This document shows, piece after piece, positions 46,240 to 54,693 of a DNA stretch of 64,000 bases; the first letter of the stretch is position 1, and each line of letters starts with the position of its first letter. A program made the position numbers and the translations under genes. The stretch comes from Methanolobus psychrophilus R15. GTDB lineage: Archaea > Halobacteriota > Methanosarcinia > Methanosarcinales > Methanosarcinaceae. The stretch spans positions 2,964,042-3,028,041 of the forward strand of contig CP003083.1 of assembly GCA_000306725.1 (NCBI GenBank), given 5' to 3'. Under the pieces are notes generated by a model. That model searched no databases, was not told the origin of the DNA, and was given only the letters and a program-made list of their open reading frames with translations.

Positions 46240-46638
46240 CTACGCTTCAATGACCTTTATATTGAAATTCAAGGCCTTACCTGCAAGGGGATGATTCATA
46301 TCAAGTGTGACCTGTTCATCGCCGACCTCAGCTACCTTTGCAGGTATTTCCTGTCCATCAGGGGTTTTAACCAATAACATCATTCCCTCCTGGATTTCCA
46401 TGTCTGAACGAATGACCGTTCTTGGAATCTGTTGTGTAAGGGCTTCATCGTACTCACCATAAGCTTCTGATGGTTCGATCCTGAACTCCTTCTCTTGCCC
46501 TTCTTCCATACCTCTTACAGCTTCCTCAAAACCTGATATGACCTGGCCCGCACCGACTGTAAACTGGAGAGGTTCTCGCCCGTCTGAACAATCGAACACT
46601 GAACCGTCATCCAAAGTACCGGTGTAATCTATCTTTAT
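46240..46638 (-). pseudogene. FKBP-type peptidyl-prolyl isomerase, 5' end lost at an integration junction
   Basis: About 133 residues of a SlyD-like archaeal FKBP remain (GSVFDCSDG, GAGQVISGFEEAVRGME, AYGEYDEAL, the insert-in-flap region and NHPLAGKALNF). Reading back in frame the homology continues as IKIDYTGTLDDG, the normal second half of the first strand. It stops there: the usual 'M-x-I-x-x-G-D' start is replaced by unrelated AT-rich DNA leading to the integrase gene. A TTG at 46614 could start a shortened protein lacking the first strand. The cut is the expected result of site-specific integration into this gene. Confidence 0.72.
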
Positions 46639-46690
46639 AGACCAAACTAATAGGTATAGTTTTTTATACTTTGTTAGTATAGATTAGCAT
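46615..46690. other. Candidate attachment site (attL) and integrase promoter
   Basis: The FKBP coding homology ends around 46638 (ATAAAGATAGATTACACC on the minus strand). Beyond it lies AT-rich DNA with an imperfect inverted pair (CTAATAGGTATAG and CTATACTAAC when read inwards) and a TATA-like TTTTTATAC near 46660, about 30 bases before the integrase ATG. This places the crossover inside the FKBP 5' end and the integrase promoter at the element's edge. Confidence 0.5.
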
Positions 46691-46695
46691 GTGAT

Positions 46696-48060
46696 ATGAT
46701 GTACTATAAAGACGTTACAAAATTTGACTCCGTTAAATCTTGGTTTGCAGAGGTCAGACCTTCAGCCAACAGCAAGCGAAATCACATGGTAGCCCTAAAC
46801 CAATACGTCGAATTCACAGGTATAAATCCCGATGAACTGATAGCGGAAGCTGAATTAGAAGAAGAAAGCATCTCTAAGTATAAAAGCAGGAAAATAAAAA
46901 AGCACCTAACAGACTTTAGAAACTTCCTTGAAGGTAACGATGAATATGGAGAACCTGACCCAAGCCTTAAAGCATACGCACCTAACACAGTCCGTCTCTA
47001 CCTTCATTCAGTACATTCCTTCTACAACTCCCACGAAATAACAACAAAGAGCATCAAGAATGACAAAAAGGCAATACCACTTGAAGAAAACACAAAACGT
47101 ATTGAAGACAACACTCTTGTTGCCGACGTGCTCAAAAAATCCTCTCTAAAACAAAAAGCAATCATTCTCTCCATAGTCTCATCAGGTCTAGCATCTATCG
47201 ATATACGCAATCTTCCACTAAAGAAATACATCGAAGGTTACAACCCCGAAACCGAAGTATGCACCCTCAAACTTCGTCGCCATAAATCAGGCGTAGACTT
47301 TGTAACTTTCTTTAACCCAGAAGCGACTCGGGCCATAAACGATTATCTCGATGACCGTCGCAAGTCAAAAGACCCAGCCCAGCACATCTACAACAATGAG
47401 GGCTATCTTTTCATCGTTGATATTATTGAAAATTCCAACATCTACCTTGACCCTGAATACGATTCAAAGCGCATGGAATGTCACAAGCTCTTAAAATCAA
47501 AAAAACCCATTCCCGACCATCTTAAGCACTATCAGAAACCGCGTGAAGACCACCGCCAATATAGTGTTCAGGGCTTTGTCAAAATGTTCCGTGACCTCTC
47601 GATGAGGTGTGGGATACACACTGAGGGCGCACATAACGTATTCAGAGCGCACAACCTCAGGAAGCTCTTTAAACAAATCCTTGAAAACAACAACGTGAAC
47701 CACAACCTCATTGAGATGTGGATGGGACACGAAATAGGCGCGGTCAATGATGCCTACTCATCATATTCCCCTATTCAACTGGAGACTTACATAACCGTAA
47801 TGCATTACCTCTACATAGACAAAAACTTTGAGATTACCGGAACCCTGCAAGCTGAGATAAAGAAATTGAAGAAGGAGAACGAAACACACCTCATCAATCA
47901 GGTAAACATTGACAAGCTACAAAAGAAGAACGATGAAATCATGCGCGAACTTGATGAAATAAAGAAAAAAGAAGCACTCAAAAAGGAAGGTTTAGAAGTG
48001 CTCTCTCCAGAAATTTTAGAATATATCCAGCAAGAAATAGCAAAAGTAGCTCATAAGTAA
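46696..48060 (+). CDS. int: Tyrosine recombinase (integrase) with C-terminal coiled coil
   Basis: 454 residues. N-terminal SAM-like DNA-binding region (about 1-120), then the catalytic domain (about 140-365). The box II motif H-N-L-R is at about 319-322, the MGH motif at about 345 and the nucleophile in AYSSYS at about 354-357. The first catalytic Arg is not in the usual GLR position (SSGLASIDIRNL), as in some archaeal integrases. The last ~80 residues are a Lys/Glu-rich coiled coil. It should catalyse integration and excision of the element whose edge cuts the FKBP gene. Confidence 0.87.
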   Translation: MMYYKDVTKFDSVKSWFAEVRPSANSKRNHMVALNQYVEFTGINPDELIAEAELEEESISKYKSRKIKKHLTDFRNFLEGNDEYGEPDPSLKAYAPNTVRLYLHSVHSFYNSHEITTKSIKNDKKAIPLEENTKRIEDNTLVADVLKKSSLKQKAIILSIVSSGLASIDIRNLPLKKYIEGYNPETEVCTLKLRRHKSGVDFVTFFNPEATRAINDYLDDRRKSKDPAQHIYNNEGYLFIVDIIENSNIYLDPEYDSKRMECHKLLKSKKPIPDHLKHYQKPREDHRQYSVQGFVKMFRDLSMRCGIHTEGAHNVFRAHNLRKLFKQILENNNVNHNLIEMWMGHEIGAVNDAYSSYSPIQLETYITVMHYLYIDKNFEITGTLQAEIKKLKKENETHLINQVNIDKLQKKNDEIMRELDEIKKKEALKKEGLEVLSPEILEYIQQEIAKVAHK

Positions 48061-48487
48061 CTCTCGCAGTGCTACCTATAAGAAATGAAAAACATATGAA
48101 TTATTTTTTATTTTTTTGTTAGGCCTTTAGGGAGTGGGCGCACCGTTGGAATTTGGCATTTGGCAGGTGTCGCGGCAGGTGGACAAAATCTGCGAAATCA
48201 AATGAAAAACATAAGTAACTTTTTTATAATTTATTTATCATTAATAAGAAAAATACACAGAATCGACAGATAACGAAAATATTAAAATAAATACCAAAAT
48301 ATTATTATTTTTGGTTATATATACAGCAAATGCATATCGCTATCAGCAGACATTGAAAAATCCGTGCACTCTGTAAATAAATAATAACACTTGAGTATCT
48401 CGCCGGTGATTTTGGTATTGAGTTTATATACCATTAGTTCTCATACTGATTGCAGATGCTAAATAAATGCATCTCAGAGGACCGACT
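48061..48487. other. Intergenic region, AT-rich
   Basis: 427 bases. A T-run at 48106-48118 may end the integrase transcript. The phrase AAATGAAAAACATA occurs twice (about 48086 and 48205). A TATA-like TTTATATACC near 48424 could serve the small RHH gene at 48488. No other gene seen. Confidence 0.5.
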
Positions 48488-48628
48488 ATGAACAAAACTG
48501 TCAACAAAATAAGCGCTGGTTTTACCCTTGACCAGGATATAGTCAGCCGCATCGAAGAAAACCGCGGAATCGCAAAGCGATCAACCTATGTGAACGAAGT
48601 ATTAAGAAAAGCACTAATGAAAGAATGA
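48488..48628 (+). CDS. Small ribbon-helix-helix protein
   Basis: 46 residues. The pattern is strand-helix-helix: KISAGFTLDQDIVSRIEEN then KRSTYVNEVLRKALMKE, as in CopG/Arc-type RHH repressors, which form dimers and bind operators through the strand. Such proteins control copy number or early genes of archaeal plasmids and viruses. It stands between the integrase and the replication cluster. Confidence 0.72.
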   Translation: MNKTVNKISAGFTLDQDIVSRIEENRGIAKRSTYVNEVLRKALMKE

Positions 48629-48793
48629 ATAGGAAGCCACACTCCGTACGCCAATACGAAGCGTGACCATACCTTAAACAGTCTGCAAAGACAGCATCTG
48701 TTACATATAACAATGAAACTTACGCTGTCCTCTTATAAAAAACATACTGTTTAATTTTGGTCGCGATGTGGCTCTCCTTTCAAGGAGAATAAC

Positions 48794-48934
48794 ATGCAAA
48801 AGAAATCAATAGCTTGGGCTCTGAGAGTCCACACCGAAAACCCCGATATCGTTAAGCACTGGTCACAGTCATCCGATATCATTGAGAAAGCATTAGCGAA
48901 CGCCATAAGAGAAGCAGTGGAGGGTCAGAGGTGA
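48794..48934 (+). CDS. Small helical protein, uncharacterised
   Basis: 46 residues, starting at an ATG 8 bases after AAGGAG. Short basic N-terminus (MQKKSIAWALRV) and two predicted helices (SDIIEKALANAIREAVEG). It may be another small DNA-binding protein, but no fold can be assigned. Its stop overlaps the next gene's GTG start (GTGA), so it heads a tightly coupled four-gene chain ending with the replication protein. Confidence 0.6.
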   Translation: MQKKSIAWALRVHTENPDIVKHWSQSSDIIEKALANAIREAVEGQR

Positions 48935-49443
48935 CTGAAAATACGACGCCTCAATTATCTGGATTTACAGAAATCATATACTCGAAGACAGCAAAAGCAC
49001 GCTTTAAAATACTTGAACTCAGGATTGCAACAATCGATTGCACTGATTCCACCGACTTACACAAAGAGTTCACTGAATTAATGAGAAAAGTATGCACCAT
49101 GGAGAGCATTGACGAACTCTTGAAGGAAGCAGGCATAAACAATGCGGTAATCACAAGCGAGCCCCTTGGATACATTATGAGTGAATCCAGAAACAAGATA
49201 GCGCCACTTTATCAGCAAAACTACCAATACGTCGGTTCATCTCTAGAGGATATTAACGATATTAGGACAATTTTAAGCCATCATGGATACGACCTGACAG
49301 ATGAAGAGTTTGAAGCTTTGGAAGCAAGATTAGTGTATCGCGAATCTTTCTATCGGCCGGATTGTGTCGCTGATGAAGAGACTCCAAAAGAGACCAACAC
49401 AAAAAAAACTGGCAGGAACAGCAAGAAGGGAGGCCAGAAATGA
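48931..49443 (+). CDS. Uncharacterised protein of the replication operon
   Basis: 170 residues from a GTG overlapping the preceding stop. Predicted mostly helical, with a basic Lys/Arg/Gly tail (TKKTGRNSKKGGQK) that could touch nucleic acid. No family recognised. The stop overlaps the following ATG (ATGA). Confidence 0.65.
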   Translation: MTENTTPQLSGFTEIIYSKTAKARFKILELRIATIDCTDSTDLHKEFTELMRKVCTMESIDELLKEAGINNAVITSEPLGYIMSESRNKIAPLYQQNYQYVGSSLEDINDIRTILSHHGYDLTDEEFEALEARLVYRESFYRPDCVADEETPKETNTKKTGRNSKKGGQK

Positions 49444-49592
49444 AACAAGATTATATCTCCTCCCACACCCCTTTTTTTACACCCAAGGAGTGCAGGAAGG
49501 CCATAAGTAACGTATCATCACGTATGAGCAACCATACGTTATCCTTAAAGCATATAAATCTTTCTGATAGGTGCCTCGGGGTGGTCGTATGA
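49440..49592 (+). CDS. Small protein overlapping both neighbours
   Basis: 50 residues, ATGA overlaps at both ends (with the genes at 48931 and 49589). Contains two Cys and a Ser/Asn-rich middle; no fold recognised. The double four-base overlap, rather than the sequence itself, is the reason to call it a gene. Confidence 0.5.
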   Translation: MKQDYISSHTPFFTPKECRKAISNVSSRMSNHTLSLKHINLSDRCLGVVV

Positions 49593-51241
49593 GTGCAGAA
49601 TCCTCCACACAGCCTGCCTTTGCTGAAAAGGATGTTTGCATAAGGCAGCAACTGACCGCAATAGCAAACAAGACCATGGAAGAGACTTGGGACTGGGATA
49701 AGGTCAAATTTGCTATCGCTGACTTTAATATGGAATCAGAGGAGTCCCTCAGTCCCGAAGAACTGACCGCATTTGCGGACGACTTTGAACGGGAAGTTTT
49801 TGCGAAGAGCATTGAGGCGCTTTTTGGAATCAAAGACTACAAAGGCAAGAGCCCAGATGCTGACGCCGAAAGCTACGAGATAAAAGTGAGCGCTGCCGAC
49901 ATTGGCAGAATGGTAATCCGCACCCATAATATCTACGTACTTTCGACATCCAAGGAGTTCCTAATATATGATCCAAAATTGGGCCATTACATCAGTGATG
50001 GAACCAAGCTCCTCTATTGTCACCGAGTCAGAAAAGCCATCAGACAAACTTATCGTGCGGTCTACGTTGGGGAAGATGGGAAAAGAGGCTACGACCCGTC
50101 CCCATCTTTCATCGAAGCCGTCCTGCGGTTTATCATAGATGAGCGTACTGTCGACAAGGCTACCCATTTCCCTATTCGCTTAGATATCTTGCCTCTCAAG
50201 AACGGGGTTCTTGACCTAGCGACAAGGGAACTACACCCACACGGTCCTGCCAATATGCTCCTATATACTCTGAACGTCGAATATGACCCAACTGCCGAAT
50301 GTCCCGTGATTGTTCAATATCTGGAGGACCTTGAAAAGAGAGGCATAATTGATGCTGTCACTGTGCAGAGTCAACTGGAATTTTTTGGCTATTGCCTAAC
50401 ACCCGACAAGAGCTTGGAAGCGATGATGATACTGGTTGGTGAACCTGGATGTGGCAAATCTACCCTCATCGAAATGTTAATGGAGTTGCTGGGTTTATCC
50501 CTGTATTCAGCCGAAACCATGCATGACCTTGAGGAATATCCATTCTCTCCTGCCAATCTCGAAGATAAGCATCTGAACGTGTGCACTGATATTGGTTCCC
50601 GCAAAATCAAAGACTGTCCAAACCTCAAAAAAGCAATCAGTGGCGAACCTCTCAACGCTAACCGAAAAGGGATACAGCCCTATCAGTTCAGGCCCTACGC
50701 GCGCATGCTTTTCGCAGCAAACAAGCTCCCGGAGCTCAGTGATGAGGATGAAGCAATATATCGCCGAATACTTCTGGCGGTTTACAAGGGCAAGATCCCC
50801 CTTGCAGAAAGAGATCCCACATTAAAAGACCGGCTCAAAGCGCCTGATGAAATGTCCGGATTCCTCAACATGCTGCTCGATGCGAGAGATGTGCTATATA
50901 AGAGAGGTAACTTTATAAACCGGTTCGATATTGAGGAAAATAAGAGGCTTTATAAAACAGTCCAAGACCCACTCAAAATGTTTGTCAGCGAATGTTTTTC
51001 TGAAGCAGAAGGTATGGATATAGTCAAGGACGAAGCTTATACCTTCTACAAAGACATCTGGTGCCCCCTCAGAAGTGTAAAGCCAGTCACAATCAACAGC
51101 TTCAAGAGCAGCATAACCAAGAACGAACAGCACAGGTTCCCCAGTGGCAGGGGCAAGAAGTCAGTGTATGGCGACAATCGACCTCAGGTGTGGACAAATT
51201 GTGAGCTACTGCCTGCAACAAGTGGAAAATGCGGGAGTTAA
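49589..51241 (+). CDS. rep: Replication protein with D5/P4-type SF3 helicase domain
   Basis: 550 residues from the ATG at 49589, which overlaps the preceding stop. A longer frame to 49571 has no better site. Residues ~100-230 fit a D5_N-type region (FLIYDPKLGHYI, FIEAVLRFIID). Residues ~265-440 are an SF3 AAA+ helicase: Walker A GEPGCGKST (about 284-292), Walker B-like HLNVCTDIG, sensor RMLFAANKLPELSD and ...IYRRILLAVY with the arginines. A C-terminal winged-helix-like part follows. P4-type helicases start and drive replication of plasmids and viruses. A cluster of iterons lies directly downstream. Confidence 0.88.
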   Translation: MSAESSTQPAFAEKDVCIRQQLTAIANKTMEETWDWDKVKFAIADFNMESEESLSPEELTAFADDFEREVFAKSIEALFGIKDYKGKSPDADAESYEIKVSAADIGRMVIRTHNIYVLSTSKEFLIYDPKLGHYISDGTKLLYCHRVRKAIRQTYRAVYVGEDGKRGYDPSPSFIEAVLRFIIDERTVDKATHFPIRLDILPLKNGVLDLATRELHPHGPANMLLYTLNVEYDPTAECPVIVQYLEDLEKRGIIDAVTVQSQLEFFGYCLTPDKSLEAMMILVGEPGCGKSTLIEMLMELLGLSLYSAETMHDLEEYPFSPANLEDKHLNVCTDIGSRKIKDCPNLKKAISGEPLNANRKGIQPYQFRPYARMLFAANKLPELSDEDEAIYRRILLAVYKGKIPLAERDPTLKDRLKAPDEMSGFLNMLLDARDVLYKRGNFINRFDIEENKRLYKTVQDPLKMFVSECFSEAEGMDIVKDEAYTFYKDIWCPLRSVKPVTINSFKSSITKNEQHRFPSGRGKKSVYGDNRPQVWTNCELLPATSGKCGS

Positions 51242-51324
51242 TCTTGCAATTTCCATTTCCCTCCTTTTTTGCCAGTATGCATTGATCCCTTTAAATAAAA
51301 CCTACCTCATGTTAATCCAATTCC

Positions 51325-51688
51325 TGTCTGAGTTGCATAATGCGTCTATTGATAGCGAATGTCTGCCCTGCTAGGTCTCTTGTCTGACTTATGTCTGACC
51401 TATTTACAATGTTAAATTAGTGTAGTGGCTATGTGTTTTTTATTCATTTTATTCTCTATGTCTGACTATAGCTTAAGGTGAAATGTGAATGAAGAAAAAG
51501 AAGTAATGCAAAATAATAAGAATAATATTGAACTGCGAATTCGAAGACAAGTCAGACAACTGTCTAAAAGAGCTCTTCCATCATTGTTTTTTAGCAATTT
51601 TCGAACTTTTTCATCTCAGACAAATGGTGCAAATCGAGTGTGGGAGTCACTAAGCTAAAGTCAGACACGCTTCTCAACTATGTCTGAT
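51325..51688. repeat. Iteron cluster TGTCTGAC, candidate replication origin
   Basis: Exact TGTCTGAC at 51381, 51392 and 51459, and exact reverse complement GTCAGACA at 51551 and 51660. Near copies are TGTCTGAG (51325), TGTCTGCC (51360), TCAGACA (51616) and TGTCTGAT (51681). Nine sites fall in 364 bases, first in direct then in inverted orientation. The intervening DNA is AT-rich (51410-51530). Position just after the SF3 helicase gene matches plasmid or viral origins. Confidence 0.7.
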
Positions 51689-51740
51689 AAAGGTATCATA
51701 ATACAGTGGAGCTGTCTATACAAGGTTTAATGTTTAGCCT

Positions 51741-51764
51741 CCACAGTTCCCTGCCTGCGGTTTG
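51741..51764 (-). repeat. Hairpin repeat copy 1 (CAGGCAGG family)
   Basis: Read on the minus strand: CAAACCGCAGGCAGGGAACT then GTGG. Core GCAGGCAGGG followed by CTGTGG; the stem pairs CGCAG with CTGTG through a G-T wobble. Confidence 0.6.
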
Positions 51765-51923
51765 TTTTTCATCCAGTCGAAAATCGATTTTGAGGGCTTC
51801 TGTCAAACAGACATACTTGCATATCGACCATGAAGAGAAAACCCTGCTTAGACCCTTCTCATGCCCTCAATTCAACAACAAAAGACTCATTTTGAGCATC
51901 TCTAACGTGTGGTAGGGCTTCAT

Positions 51924-51940
51924 CCACAGTTCCTGCCTGC
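51924..51940 (-). repeat. Hairpin repeat copy 2
   Basis: Minus strand GCAGGCAGGAACTGTGG. Same core with one base fewer in the loop; lies in a stretch without genes. Confidence 0.55.
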
Positions 51941-52084
51941 ATTGCCTGCTGTTTAATATGCTTTGCCGAGATGTGCAGCCCTTTTGAGGGTCAACAGTTT
52001 TCAGGGGTGTAAGAACCTTAACCATGTGGTGTGAGGGCTAGGAAGGGCAAGGATAGGGCTTTGAGGGCTGTTTTTTCATATTAC

Positions 52085-52188
52085 GAAACAATAGCCGCAA
52101 ATTCAATGCTCCGCCTCGCTGCGCTCGTCGCCGCATTAGCTCGGTTCCGCTACGCGGAGCCTCCTCGCATTTGTGCGGCCATTGTTTC
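52085..52188. repeat. GC-rich 104-base imperfect inverted repeat
   Basis: GAAACAAT (52085-52092) pairs with ATTGTTTC (52181-52188), then GCCGC with GCGGC. Within it AATGCTCCG faces CGGAGC and GCATT. The inner part is far richer in GC than the surrounding DNA and includes GGTTCCGC-TAC-GCGGAGCC. It could be a replication or transfer structure, or a folded RNA. It lies about 400 bases after the iterons. Confidence 0.55.
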
Positions 52189-52213
52189 TCCCAACCCTAA
52201 AACTCCCAACTAA

Positions 52214-52243
52214 AACACAGGCAGGGCCCCTGTGGGCGGAAAT
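52214..52243 (+). repeat. Hairpin repeat copy 3
   Basis: ACACAGGCAGGGCCCCTGTG followed by GGCGGAAAT. CACAGG pairs with CCTGTG. Confidence 0.65.
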
Positions 52244-52319
52244 AGCGATATCAAGAGCCGCAAAATTATAAATAGCAGCGCTGCGGATTGTTTTTAATAA
52301 TATTCGAGGAGCTGAGACT

Positions 52320-52604
52320 ATGCAAAGTCGATTACGTGAATTCGATAACTCTTACAAGCTGGGACACATTAAACCATCAGTAAAAACATTCCCCATAAAA
52401 GAACAACGATTTTTTATAAGGGACTGCATTGCTTTTATCAAGCAAAATGAGCATGCTGAGCAATTGCAGGAAAAGGTCGATGAATGGATTGCTGACCGGA
52501 TTCGAAGGTATGGGATGCCATTGAATGAAGTGGAGCTTCATGATTTTGAGGAGCACGTTGCTGGTCTTTATTATCCAAGATTAACGCTTAGCTTGAAAAA
52601 ATGA
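52320..52604 (+). CDS. Uncharacterised small protein of the element
   Basis: 94 residues, helical and highly charged, with a TATA-like ATTATAAATA near 52264 and GAGGAGCTGAG ahead of the ATG. No Cys, signal or recognised domain. The clear promoter and ribosome site make it a credible gene of the plasmid-like element. Confidence 0.68.
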   Translation: MQSRLREFDNSYKLGHIKPSVKTFPIKEQRFFIRDCIAFIKQNEHAEQLQEKVDEWIADRIRRYGMPLNEVELHDFEEHVAGLYYPRLTLSLKK

Positions 52605-53070
52605 TCCCAACGATAAAAGGGTCTGTTTTTTGGGAGTCTGCTTCAGAGTGAACCTCCCAGGCAGGGCCCTGTGGACTTTGTATTGCTTCTAAGGAGGGCT
52701 TAGGTAGGGATATTATCAGTGTATCTGATGAGGCCGAGGTTCAGTAGGATAAGAGTAGAACAGGTGGGCATAAAAAATGGTTCAGGTAGCCAGAGAAAAT
52801 CAAGACATTCGGAATTTATGGGCAGAAACCAAATCACCTGAACCTGTTTAGAAGTATGCACTGAAAGAATATAAACTTTTCATATAATTTCCAATAGTTA
52901 TTTTGCATACGATGTTTGATTTTCCACCGCGAGTGTTTTTTAATGCTAATAGGGCGCTGCATGGCGTTTATGGCTAAAAGGTTTATATGCGTTGCTTGCA
53001 TAGTATATTTGATGATTATCAGCAAGCTTCGACTTGATGGTAATGAAAAATAAGACGGAGAAAATCAAAA
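52605..53070. other. Intergenic region with hairpin repeat and inverted pair
   Basis: 466 bases. Hairpin repeat copy 4 lies at its start. GGTTCAGGT (52779) and ACCTGAACC (52836) form a 9-bp inverted pair. The 24-codon frame between them, 52777-52851, ends with TAG and is too short to support. A promoter for the next gene is likely near 52980 (TTTATATGCG). Confidence 0.5.
52656..52680 (+). repeat. Hairpin repeat copy 4
   Basis: CCCAGGCAGGGCCCTGTGGA then CTTTG. One stem position is mismatched compared with copies 3 and 7. Confidence 0.6.
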
Positions 53071-53769
53071 ATGAACAATGAAAATAAAGTTGATGGAAGA
53101 ATAAAATTTGTGAAATGTTTGAACTCGGAGTATGTTGGGCCGAATGAGTCTTGCGCTTCGTGCACAGATAATAGACGTTGTTTGACCATAAGACCACGAT
53201 TGGCTGCAAAGGTTGATGACTATGTGAATGGCATTAGAGTCCCGAGTGCTGAAGAGGTTGGGATGCTGAAGCAGGATTATCCAGAGTTGCTTGACTTCAA
53301 TAAAAAGGCCTCCTGGTCGCAGATGAAAGCTCCGCATGGGGTAAAGGTCGCTTATTGCGTTTCCCCGGAACCGTTGAAGGAGGGGGAATGCGATGGGTGC
53401 AGGTTGAAAGGGTGCTGCTTGCTGGTTAACCCGGAATTGGTAAAGTTTGTGGACAAGAGGAAAAAGGACGGTCTGTATAAATTCAGTATGAAAGATATCG
53501 ATGTTTTGGATAAAAAGTATCCTGAGACAGTTTGGATTGAGGATGATGGCTCTTCTATATGGCCCGAAGCGAAGGCACAATATTTGATAGATTATTATCA
53601 ATCATCAAAAATATTAAAGGAAATTGTTGATAAAGGTATTTTTGACAGACTGATTGACGGGCGCTACAGGGATTCCGAAATTGAATTTTTGTATCTGGGA
53701 ATCAATGCAAAATGGGAAAAGATAGAAAAGGTTTTCCAGGAGATTGTGCCGAGAGAGCCTCCCCTCTAA
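53071..53769 (+). CDS. Cys-cluster protein with an internal duplication
   Basis: 232 residues. Two tandem halves align: KCLNSEYVGPNESCASCT...C (Cys 16, 28, 31, 37) followed by a helix and PSAEEVGMLKQDYPELL; and YCVSPEPLKEGECDGC...CC followed by a helix and SMKDIDVLDKKYPETV. Each half has four or five Cys in a C-x(9-11)-C-x2-C-x(4-5)-C pattern and so could hold a zinc ion or an Fe-S cluster. The last ~80 residues are helical. Good ATG with GGAG upstream. Role unknown; DNA binding within the element is plausible. Confidence 0.75.
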   Translation: MNNENKVDGRIKFVKCLNSEYVGPNESCASCTDNRRCLTIRPRLAAKVDDYVNGIRVPSAEEVGMLKQDYPELLDFNKKASWSQMKAPHGVKVAYCVSPEPLKEGECDGCRLKGCCLLVNPELVKFVDKRKKDGLYKFSMKDIDVLDKKYPETVWIEDDGSSIWPEAKAQYLIDYYQSSKILKEIVDKGIFDRLIDGRYRDSEIEFLYLGINAKWEKIEKVFQEIVPREPPL

Positions 53770-53797
53770 TTTTTTTGTTCTGGAAACGACAACGTCA

Positions 53798-53825
53798 TAC
53801 AGGCAGGACGTGTGGGTCAGAAATT
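53798..53825 (+). repeat. Hairpin repeat copy 5
   Basis: TACAGGCAGGACGTGTGGGT then CAGAAAT. Same core as the other copies; the 3' flank resembles copy 3 (G-AAAT). Confidence 0.55.
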
Positions 53826-54062
53826 TTTTAAAATGAATTGTGCTGTCGAGATATACTCGAATAGCAGTCTATGTAAAGATATGGTTTGACCTTTCAGGTG
53901 CCCTTTGAGGGTCGAGGAAGGGTTTTTATCGAGAGATTGATGTTGCTGTGTCAGGTACTGGTTGACTGCAGTGCAGGGCATCTGAAAATGAATCGATTCG
54001 GGTGCATAGGCTGTTTTTTGTTAATCGAGGTTGATATCTACTCTGGAAGCGTCTGCACCAAA

Positions 54063-54087
54063 CTGGCAGGCACCTGTGGGTTTTAAT
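54063..54087 (+). repeat. Hairpin repeat copy 6
   Basis: CTGGCAGGCACCTGTGGGTT then TTAAT. The first arm is diverged (TGGCAGG) but CCTGTGGGTTT and the spacing are kept. Confidence 0.5.
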
Positions 54088-54525
54088 CCTCTTACTTCTT
54101 GTGCGATGAGTGCACGCAGCAGCGCAAGGCTGTGCGTGGGATTCGGGGGCGGCGGGGGATTGCATGTTTTTGAGGGACATATCGCGCGTGCGTACCTTTT
54201 TAACTTTGAGATTATTTTCTTACATCCTATACTCGTCATCTAGGGTGCTCTTTCCAGATTGTGCACGCACTTCACTCTATTCCTCGGATTGGTTCCCTTT
54301 TTGGAGATAAGGAGATCGTTAGTGGGGTGAAAGAATTTTCATATGGCCCAATTAAAAGTATTTCATTTATACTGAAATACCCTTTTATAGTTAAACACCT
54401 TTGGTTTGTAACATTATGAGTTCTAAAACTATGTCCTGTTGACAGTTATGTCAATACCATAAGTTTCAAATAATCGGTTCTTAACTATAATTAATAAATT
54501 AATTGCAATAACCGTTCCTATAAAG

Positions 54526-54693
54526 ATGCCTTGCGGAGATTTATCAGGAGTGCCTAAAAACGAATTAAATAGAAGCAAATATTTGGAAGATTCATGGCTT
54601 TGTTACTATCACTGCCCAAATGAGAGTTATAATTCACAGGAATGTGATAGATTTCCGAAGGAGAAAATATTTGGGATGGTGCTTAGTTTATGA
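54526..54693 (+). CDS. Small Cys-containing protein
   Basis: 55 residues with four Cys, including LCYYHCPNESYNSQECDRF, which could form a small metal site. Its stop overlaps the ATG of the next gene (ATGA), supporting both as a two-gene unit. No family recognised. Confidence 0.55.
   Translation: MPCGDLSGVPKNELNRSKYLEDSWLCYYHCPNESYNSQECDRFPKEKIFGMVLSL

Larger units (their letters stand above)
51242..52319. other. Non-coding origin region of the integrated element
   Basis: About 1.08 kb with no credible gene. It holds TGTCTGAC iterons (51325-51688), three hairpin repeats (near 51741, 51924 and 52214) and a long GC-rich hairpin (52085-52188), each listed separately. The open frames here are short and lack starts or coding-like composition. 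Confidence 0.65.
53770..54525. other. Long non-coding stretch with two hairpin repeats
   Basis: 756 bases. Holds hairpin repeat copies 5 and 6 and a GC-rich patch (about 54100-54200). The open frames on both strands here are short, mutually antisense and without ribosome sites, so I call none. A long AT-rich tract (54330-54520) precedes the small genes that follow. Confidence 0.55.

Noticed and set aside
46570-46700. tRNA gene as the integration target
   Set aside because: No cloverleaf or T-arm sequence is visible near the integrase; the only interrupted feature is the FKBP gene.
53886-54310. Several overlapping open frames on both strands
   Set aside because: None has a start signal or protein-like composition, and they overlap hairpin repeat copy 6 and the GC-rich patch.
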